Notes under the pieces: generated by a model
Told to the model about the DNA's origin: nothing
The model's input: only the letters and a program-made list of their open reading frames with translations
Database searches by the model: none
Position numbers and translations under genes: made by a program
Shown here: positions 6,841 to 11,824 of the stretch, one piece after another
Layout of the letters: each line of letters begins with the position of its first letter
How positions within the stretch are numbered: position 1 is the first letter of the stretch
Assembly (NCBI GenBank): GCA_905193485.1
Contig: CAJJOX010000052.1
Span: forward strand, 1-11,824
DNA length: 11,824 nt
Reading direction: 5' to 3'
From: an uncultured Porphyromonadaceae bacterium
Lineage (GTDB): Bacteria; Bacteroidota; Bacteroidia; Bacteroidales; Muribaculaceae

Positions 6841-8001
6841 TCATATATCTTCCTCGATGGAGAAATCATCATCGTCGAAATCTATATCGTCAAGATCCGC
6901 GTCGGCGGCATCGGTTTCGGCCTTGGGTTCGGCAGCCGGTTTTTCAACTTTCTTCTTTTTGCCGTCGAGCTTCCCGTTCTTAAGGGCATCCATAATCAGC
7001 GCCTCAAGTTCGTCGGCAAGTTCGGGATTATCGTTGATCACCCGTTTTGCCGCATCGCGACCCTGAGCGAGTTTGGTTCCGTTGTAGCTGAACCATGAGC
7101 CGCTTTTCTGAATGATGCCGTATTCAACTCCAAGATCAATAATCTCGCTGCTCTTGGAGATTCCTTCGCCGAACATGATGTCGAATTCGGCACGCTTGAA
7201 TGGAGGAGCCACCTTGTTTTTCACCACTTTTACCTTTGTATGGCGGCCGAATACGTCATCGCCTTCTTTAATTGCCGAGCTCGGCCGGATGTCGATGCGC
7301 ACGGAAGCGTAGAATTTGAGCGCGTTGCCGCCGGTTGTCGTTTCAGAGGGTCCGAACATCACCCCGATTTTTTCGCGGAGCTGATTGATGAAGATGCAGC
7401 AAGTGTTGGTGCGTGAAATGGCACCGGTGAGTTTGCGCATTGCCTGCGACATGAGCCGAGCCTGAAGGCCTACGTTGCGGTCGCCCATATCTCCTTCGAT
7501 TTCGTTTTTCGGAGTGAGGGCGGCCACAGAATCGACAACGAGTATGTCGATTGCGGCGGAACGGATCAACTGTTCGGCAATTTCGAGCGCCTGCTCGCCG
7601 TTGTCAGGCTGTGCAATCAAAAGATTGTTGACGTCAACGCCAAGCTTTTCAGCATAAAAACGGTCGAAAGCATGCTCGGCATCGATGATGGCCGCAATGC
7701 CGCCCGCTTTCTGAGCCTCGGCAATGGCGTGAATAGCCAGAGTTGTCTTACCGGAAGATTCGGGACCGAAAATTTCGGTGACGCGTCCGCGAGGAAAACC
7801 GCCGACACCCAACGCCCAGTTAAGGCCGATAGAGCCGGTGGGAATCACATCGACGTCTTCCACCACTTCATCGCCGAGTTTCATTATAGAACCTTTGCCG
7901 AAATTTTTCTCTATGAGCTGCATCGCCTCGCCCAGAGCGGCAAGTTTCGATGACCGTGGATCCACTTCCACTTTCTTTTTTGCAGTTTCTTTTTTTGCCA
8001 T
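6841..8001 (-). CDS. recA: RecA recombinase
   Basis: RecA forms ATP-dependent filaments on single-stranded DNA, drives strand exchange in recombinational repair, and activates LexA-type self-cleavage where present. The 386-residue protein shows Walker A GPESSGKT (79-86), the catalytic Glu109 in DAEHA, Walker B ILVVD (153-157), the L1 DNA-binding loop [10 protein letters not shown] (169-178), and loop L2 starting [14 protein letters not shown] (205-218) with the ATP-sensing Gln207. The core is complete and without oddities. It is longer than the 353-residue E. coli protein, owing to a 13-residue longer N-terminus and a Lys/Ala-rich linker (340-360) leading to an acidic tail (366-386), a region known in E. 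coli to moderate activity. The ATG at 8001 starts [10 protein letters not shown]. It is monocistronic, with its own promoter boxes and terminator. Confidence 0.99.
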   Translation of the reverse strand: MAKKETAKKKVEVDPRSSKLAALGEAMQLIEKNFGKGSIMKLGDEVVEDVDVIPTGSIGLNWALGVGGFPRGRVTEIFGPESSGKTTLAIHAIAEAQKAGGIAAIIDAEHAFDRFYAEKLGVDVNNLLIAQPDNGEQALEIAEQLIRSAAIDILVVDSVAALTPKNEIEGDMGDRNVGLQARLMSQAMRKLTGAISRTNTCCIFINQLREKIGVMFGPSETTTGGNALKFYASVRIDIRPSSAIKEGDDVFGRHTKVKVVKNKVAPPFKRAEFDIMFGEGISKSSEIIDLGVEYGIIQKSGSWFSYNGTKLAQGRDAAKRVINDNPELADELEALIMDALKNGKLDGKKKKVEKPAAEPKAETDAADADLDDIDFDDDDFSIEEDI

Positions 8002-8083
8002 AATATTTTTTCGTTATTATTTTTCCTTAAACATCGCCGGTATGCGACATGCCATCGTCCACCGGAAATCACATTTGCGATTA

Positions 8084-8091
8084 CAAAGATA
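8084..8091 (-). promoter_or_regulatory. recA-proximal -7 box
   Basis: TATCTTTG on the minus strand (8091-8084) matches TAnnTTTG exactly and sits in the context TTACAAAGATACGA on the plus strand, nearly the same as the box ahead of C10 protease 2. Transcription would begin near 8079, leaving a leader of about 78 nt. No clear -33 TTTG is found at the expected distance. Confidence 0.55.
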
Positions 8092-8161
8092 CGAGCCGCA
8101 GGGGCGACATGCATGCCCAGCATGTCAAAATAAACAAAAAGCCGCTTTGTTTCTTCAATTA

Positions 8162-8169
8162 CAAATATA
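8162..8169 (-). promoter_or_regulatory. recA-distal -7 box
   Basis: TATATTTG on the minus strand (8169-8162) is a second exact TAnnTTTG match, 78 bp further upstream of recA. No -33 TTTG is seen. Two boxes could mean two recA promoters with different leader lengths. Confidence 0.45.
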
Positions 8170-8363
8170 CGAATAGTTTTTGATTATACTTAACCCGGGC
8201 AAAAAAGAAATCGGTCAAGGAATGACTGAAAAATCAGCATGCGGTTAACAATGGTTAAATTTCAAATCGCGACAAACTTTTTTCAAGACAAAGACGTTTT
8301 GAGTATAAAAAGCATAATTACTTTTTCCATTGCAAGAAATGTGATAATGATTGGTTTATTATC
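8170..8363. other. AT-rich gap between recA promoters and C10 protease 2 terminator
   Basis: No gene is seen in this stretch. It holds a pair of GGTTAA words at 8243-8248 and 8253-8258 (10 bp apart, about 75 bp upstream of the distal recA box) and the 12-mer TGATTGGTTTAT at 8348-8359, which also occurs beside the recA terminator. The rest is AT-rich spacer. Confidence 0.5.
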
Positions 8364-8400
8364 TAAGCGAGGAGACGTTGCGACAACGACCCCTCGTTTA
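8364..8400 (-). terminator. probable terminator of C10 protease 2
   Basis: TAAGCGAGG (8364-8372) pairs with CCTCGTTTA (8392-8400), with one G-T pair on one strand, and CGTTG/CAACG (8376-8388) extends the helix beyond a 3-by-3 internal loop. It begins 21 nt past the protease stop. The following bases on that strand are AT-rich but not a clean U-run, so termination is likely but not certain. A short hairpin, GTGCGC/GCGCAC (8412-8432), overlaps the stop codon. Confidence 0.6.
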
Positions 8401-8421
8401 ATGTTTTATATGTGCGCCACT

Positions 8422-11400
8422 TCAACGCGCACGTTTATACACTCCGTGCTCAGTACGCAGTATATAGATACCGCGCGGAAGTGACATAAAATCCGATTCG
8501 GAGGCTTCGCGGATCAGGAGCACGCCAGCAGGGGTGTACACATCAGCCGGCCACTCACTTACAGTATCCTGCCCTATCTCATCGACCGCACCGGTGGCTT
8601 CGGGCACAACGACCGTAAGAACGGCATGATCGTCGCTTCTATGTGCCGGTTTAATATGGAATGTGGCCTTACCCTCGCTAAGAGCCGTTATAGCCAGATT
8701 AACGCGCCCGTTCTCCACGGAAACCACTCTTACGTCAGCCACCGAGGCCGAGGCACCATCGGTCGGAGTAATCACAAAGTCGGGATCAACATTTTCGTGC
8801 GCGGGCGAAAACGATACACTCGCCGCAGCGCTTGAAGCGTCCATCGTGACCGTAGCGGATTCTATTGATTCCACTATTGTATAAACCGGATTATATTCGC
8901 TCAGCAAACGGCTGTATTTGTCAAAAGATTCAGCGGGCACATAGAATTTTGCCTCGCCGCTAAGACCGCCCGCGACAAAATTACGGTAAGCGAACGGCGG
9001 CTCGGAGGACCGGAGTATGATCTGTTCCAGCGACGGGCATGCGGCGAAAGCATTCATGCCGACAGACTTGACACTTGACGGAATATCCAGCGATCTCAAT
9101 TGATTTTGCATGATAAAACCTTCGGCATCTACGGCCGAAACCGGAAGTACGACGCCGTCAGCCGAAATCTGAGCGGGAACAACAATCTCCTCCAGCCCGG
9201 AATCGACCCCCATCATTGAAACCGAAGCGCCTCCGCCGGTAGCAGGAAGGAAGCCCACTCCGTCAATGGACACGCCTATACGGATGGGGTGCCGTTGCGA
9301 TATCTGGCTATAGCCTTTGCGATAGCAAGCTTCGTAAGTGCCGAACGGCACATCCACCGCAGTCGGCTCGAGAGGAAACATCGCCTCCATCGGCCCAATG
9401 GTTCCCTGATAGCACAATATATTGGCAGTTGCCGCCACGGACGATGGCGGATAAAACGCCACACGCAATGTCATCGAACGATTTGTCTGATTTGTCTTGA
9501 TCAAAGGAGTATGAGGCCAAATGTCGCCTTTAACAAGTGCCGACGGCATGGTCTGGGGATTGGTCACCTCAATGTTCTCATCATTGGTCCACACACTCAG
9601 CGGAGAGCCGTTTTTCACTTCAACACTAAATTCACGGTCAGAGAGTATATTGCCGTTGCTGTCGGCAAACCGTAAAGAATACACACCGGCAGGGATCAGA
9701 CTGTTAGAGTTGTCGAAAACAGGAAAAGGGGAAGTCACGTATCCGCTTGCCTGAGCCGCCACAGTAGCGATATCGGAATCGAATGAAACGATGTCATTGC
9801 CGTCTGCGTCAATCATCGTCAATCTGAATGCATTGCCGACATAATCGGCGTAGCCATTGTTGACTACATAGAAATTCAAGGCTCCGGAAACGCCTTTATG
9901 TATATCATTGGTTTCGTCAATGCCGGCTATATGCACATCGGGGCTGTATTGCTCGGCCGGCAGGTTCGTGAACAGATATTGCCCGTCGGCCGTTACCTCG
10001 AGGTTCACATAATGCTGCCGCCCGGCATACTTCGCCGCAATGGTATATATCCCCCCGTCAGGACAATAGGCGGGATAAATCCGATAGATTCCCGCATCCA
10101 GCGGAATCGTGGCAAAGTCATAGCTGTAAGAATCGTGACGCAGCGCCATTGACGATGTGAACTGCTGCTTTGGCCAGAATGTCGACGTTGCCACGATACG
10201 GTCGGAAGAGTCCACAATCGCCGCTCCTATATCCACATTCTGAAGCATCACGCCGTTTGATTTGTAATAGACCGAGTATACGCCATCATCCACCCGGCTT
10301 ATACCACCCGACATATCATCATTGACCACACCAGGATCCGCGCCCCGCGGCACAGCCACAACCATATCCTGCCCCCCGCTAAAACCACCGGAACCGCCGC
10401 CTATGCCCTGCTGGGCCGGATTGAGGGCGCTCAGACGGTAATAACCGTCGGACATTCCGCCCCATCCCCAGTTGACATGATACATACCCATAGGACGATA
10501 TCCGTCAACCACAAAGGCATGACCGCTCGCGCCGCTACTGCCGCTATAATAAACCGGACGATTTAACCGCAGTTGCGAATAAATCATATTCTCCCACTGA
10601 GCCTGCGAAAAGTCCGCCCGATCATACAGTCGGGTGTATGTGCCGTCATAGCCGAAATTATTTATCAAGGCTCTCGGCACATTATTGCTATAGGCCGCGC
10701 TTGCCGAAACGCCATATCCCATCGACACCGACAGCCCGCACGCCACCATCAGTTTGCCCACCTGCTCAAGCTGCTGGTCAGTCACCGACGAAGGGTAATA
10801 ATCAAACATATTGTCGAAGTCAAAGCTGTAGGCACCGAAATCAAACTCCACTTTATCACCATGACTGTCAACGCCTGAATATGACCTGAAACCGCTGCCT
10901 TCATAAAAACCTATACATTTCACCACCTGCGCCATGGCTGTAGCCACACAGCCGGTAACGCACGTGCTGGAACCGATCACCGGACAATATTGATTGTAGG
11001 GATAGGACTGATTCCACATTGTAGTCATCAAGGGTTCTATGGCAGCCCATTGCGCGTAATAATCCATTATCGTATTGCGCTCGCCTGTATCCTGTCCGGT
11101 AAGCGAAGATATCTCACCGTCATACACAGAAAGCATATACTGTGCTCCCGGAGCGATATCAGCCTCGGAAAACTCACCCGAAGCGACATCGGCCAGAACC
11201 GCATAAATCCTGTCATCACCCGACACAATGATATATCCGCCGGTACTCCGGTTAAAAGCATACCACGATCCACTCGGCGCAGAATAAGCAAGAGTATACA
11301 CTGCACGGTCAGCATCGTTCTTCACATTCTTTGAAAAGATTCCGGAGTCGGAGCCAACAGCTCTGTCAAGAGCCTTCTGAGCCGAAATGCTCTTGGCCGA

Positions 11401-11457
11401 TGCAACCGACGGCAAAGAAAAAACAACCAAAAGCAAAAAGAGGGCACGTATAATCAT
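8422..11457 (-). CDS. secreted C10 family cysteine protease with BspA-like leucine-rich repeat segment
   Basis: A 1011-residue precursor. The signal peptide is residues 1-21 (cleavage after ASA), followed by a streptopain-type prodomain to about 120 (GGYIIVSGDDRIYAVLAD). The C10 catalytic domain is at about 140-370, with Cys170 in CVTGCVATAMAQVV, His313 in SGHAFVVDGY, and Asn329/Trp330 in HVNWGWGGMSDGYY. The catalytic residues are intact. Residues 380-740 are beta-rich and unassigned, probably immunoglobulin-like modules. Residues 755-860 resemble a BspA-type leucine-rich repeat (LRR_5) segment: LRSLDIPSSVKSVGMNAFAACPSL followed by a YVPAESFDKY cap, often an adhesion module. An Ig-like stretch (865-950) and a short tail (VYTPAGVLLI, LPRGIYILRTEHG) resembling a trimmed T9SS sorting domain complete it. 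The gene is paralogous to the protease at 3774-6230, but the C-terminal half differs. Its start ATG at 11457 opens the signal peptide and is about 33 nt past the predicted transcription start. The substrate is unknown. Confidence 0.92.
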   Translation of the reverse strand: MIIRALFLLLVVFSLPSVASAKSISAQKALDRAVGSDSGIFSKNVKNDADRAVYTLAYSAPSGSWYAFNRSTGGYIIVSGDDRIYAVLADVASGEFSEADIAPGAQYMLSVYDGEISSLTGQDTGERNTIMDYYAQWAAIEPLMTTMWNQSYPYNQYCPVIGSSTCVTGCVATAMAQVVKCIGFYEGSGFRSYSGVDSHGDKVEFDFGAYSFDFDNMFDYYPSSVTDQQLEQVGKLMVACGLSVSMGYGVSASAAYSNNVPRALINNFGYDGTYTRLYDRADFSQAQWENMIYSQLRLNRPVYYSGSSGASGHAFVVDGYRPMGMYHVNWGWGGMSDGYYRLSALNPAQQGIGGGSGGFSGGQDMVVAVPRGADPGVVNDDMSGGISRVDDGVYSVYYKSNGVMLQNVDIGAAIVDSSDRIVATSTFWPKQQFTSSMALRHDSYSYDFATIPLDAGIYRIYPAYCPDGGIYTIAAKYAGRQHYVNLEVTADGQYLFTNLPAEQYSPDVHIAGIDETNDIHKGVSGALNFYVVNNGYADYVGNAFRLTMIDADGNDIVSFDSDIATVAAQASGYVTSPFPVFDNSNSLIPAGVYSLRFADSNGNILSDREFSVEVKNGSPLSVWTNDENIEVTNPQTMPSALVKGDIWPHTPLIKTNQTNRSMTLRVAFYPPSSVAATANILCYQGTIGPMEAMFPLEPTAVDVPFGTYEACYRKGYSQISQRHPIRIGVSIDGVGFLPATGGGASVSMMGVDSGLEEIVVPAQISADGVVLPVSAVDAEGFIMQNQLRSLDIPSSVKSVGMNAFAACPSLEQIILRSSEPPFAYRNFVAGGLSGEAKFYVPAESFDKYSRLLSEYNPVYTIVESIESATVTMDASSAAASVSFSPAHENVDPDFVITPTDGASASVADVRVVSVENGRVNLAITALSEGKATFHIKPAHRSDDHAVLTVVVPEATGAVDEIGQDTVSEWPADVYTPAGVLLIREASESDFMSLPRGIYILRTEHGVYKRAR

Positions 11458-11495
11458 AAATTTACAATCTATGTGTTGTTGAGAAATTATTTTTA

Positions 11496-11526
11496 CAAAG
11501 ATACGATAAAGGGGGCGTTTCGCAAT
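11496..11526 (-). promoter_or_regulatory. promoter of C10 protease 2
   Basis: TATCTTTG on the minus strand (11503-11496) is an exact TAnnTTTG box. ATTG at 11526-11523 gives a three-of-four -33 match with a 19-bp spacer. The predicted start near 11490 leaves a leader of about 33 nt. Confidence 0.65.
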
Positions 11527-11612
11527 GCGAATCCGGAGGAGAGGAAATGATTTTTAGATGGCCGGAGGAAATTTCCATCGCGATTTCCCCAATGCCGGGA
11601 ATGCACACCATG

Positions 11613-11699
11613 GGACGCGCCATCGGTGCGTCCGCATCCGCACGGCTCCATCATGCCGGGGATCCGCAGTGTTTTCAATCGACTGAGGCGGACGCACCG
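11613..11699. repeat. nested palindromic repeat, copy A
   Basis: This 87-bp unit opens with GGACGCGCCATCGGTGCGTC and closes with GGCGGACGCACCG. The opening holds its own imperfect palindrome (GGACGC/GCGTCC), and GGTGCGTCCGC pairs with GCGGACGCACC at the far end. It shares most positions with copy B, including CAATCGACTGAGGCGGACG near the right end. It lies upstream of the C10 protease 2 promoter and encodes no gene. A non-coding palindromic or MITE-like element is likely. Confidence 0.75.
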
Positions 11700-11712
11700 C
11701 CCCAAATCGCAA

Positions 11713-11821
11713 TGTACGGACGCGCCATCGGTGCGTCCGCGCCCGCATGGCGCCATCACGCCCGGGAATCCGCTGTGCTTTCAATCGACTGAGGCGGACG
11801 CACCGGTGGCGCGTCCGTACA
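11713..11821. repeat. nested palindromic repeat, copy B with long terminal inverted arms
   Basis: The 28-bp end arms (11713-11740 and 11794-11821) pair at 27 of 28 positions, beginning TGTACGGACGCGCC and ending GGCGCGTCCGTACA. Each arm also holds an internal GGACGC/GCGTCC palindrome, so the unit can form cruciform shapes. The centre (11741-11793) is about 53 bp and resembles copy A with scattered substitutions and one extra base. Copies A and B are 105 bp apart start to start. The window ends three bases after copy B, so an array could continue. Confidence 0.8.
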
Positions 11822-11824
11822 GGG

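Noticed and set aside
6841..8001. Open frames on the plus strand opposite recA, such as 7672-7953
   Set aside because: They are shadows of a fully conserved RecA frame with no independent start signals or family resemblance.
11547..11792. Reading frames on both strands across the terminal repeats
   Set aside because: They exist only because the GC-rich palindromes lack stops; the two copies translate to repeated low-complexity peptides with no protein features.
11613..11821. CRISPR array
   Set aside because: There are only two units of 87 bp or more, which are internally palindromic and not separated by unique spacers of regular size.

Overview
The window looks like chromosomal DNA of a Bacteroidales bacterium, most likely the Muribaculaceae (S24-7) or a close relative. 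The reasons are the Bacteroidetes-type -7 promoter motif TAnnTTTG ahead of several genes, the near absence of Shine-Dalgarno sequences, a DUF2851 gene, two secreted C10 (streptopain-like) proteases with C-terminal tails resembling the type IX secretion (T9SS) sorting domain, a Bacteroidetes-like RecA with an acidic tail, and moderately high GC for the phylum. The family-level placement is inferred, not tested.

Layout. Positions 1-3740 carry four plus-strand genes: a single-domain SIS isomerase of the KdsD/GutQ type (probable arabinose-5-phosphate isomerase), an all-helical TPR-like protein of unknown role, lumazine synthase ribH, and a DUF2851 protein. The first three are close enough to form one transcription unit. 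DUF2851 has its own promoter-like sequence lying almost against its best start codon. From 3774 on, everything reads on the minus strand: C10 protease 1 (3774-6230), recA (6841-8001) and C10 protease 2 (8422-11457). The two blocks meet tail to tail with a 33-bp gap. Each minus-strand gene has its own -7 box. recA has a strong terminator and C10 protease 2 has a weaker one, so these look like three monocistronic genes.

How the genes relate. The plus-strand genes are housekeeping (riboflavin synthesis, probably Kdo supply for LPS) with no shared pathway visible. The two proteases are paralogues. Their precursor layouts match almost residue for residue through the signal peptide, prodomain and catalytic domain, then diverge completely, one tail carrying a BspA-like leucine-rich repeat segment. 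They flank recA without an obvious functional link to it.

Non-coding structure is the less ordinary part. It includes (i) a nested palindromic repeat in two copies at 11613-11821, with a possible degenerate relative at 754-810 between the first two genes; (ii) a roughly 450-nt apparent leader ahead of C10 protease 1 with a 17-bp-arm hairpin; (iii) a 12-bp palindrome and four GTTA words spaced about one helical turn apart upstream of that gene's promoter; and (iv) a 12-mer shared by the sequence just beyond two terminators. No RNA genes, CRISPR array, insertion sequence or phage genes were found, and no clear new defence or metabolic system is visible.
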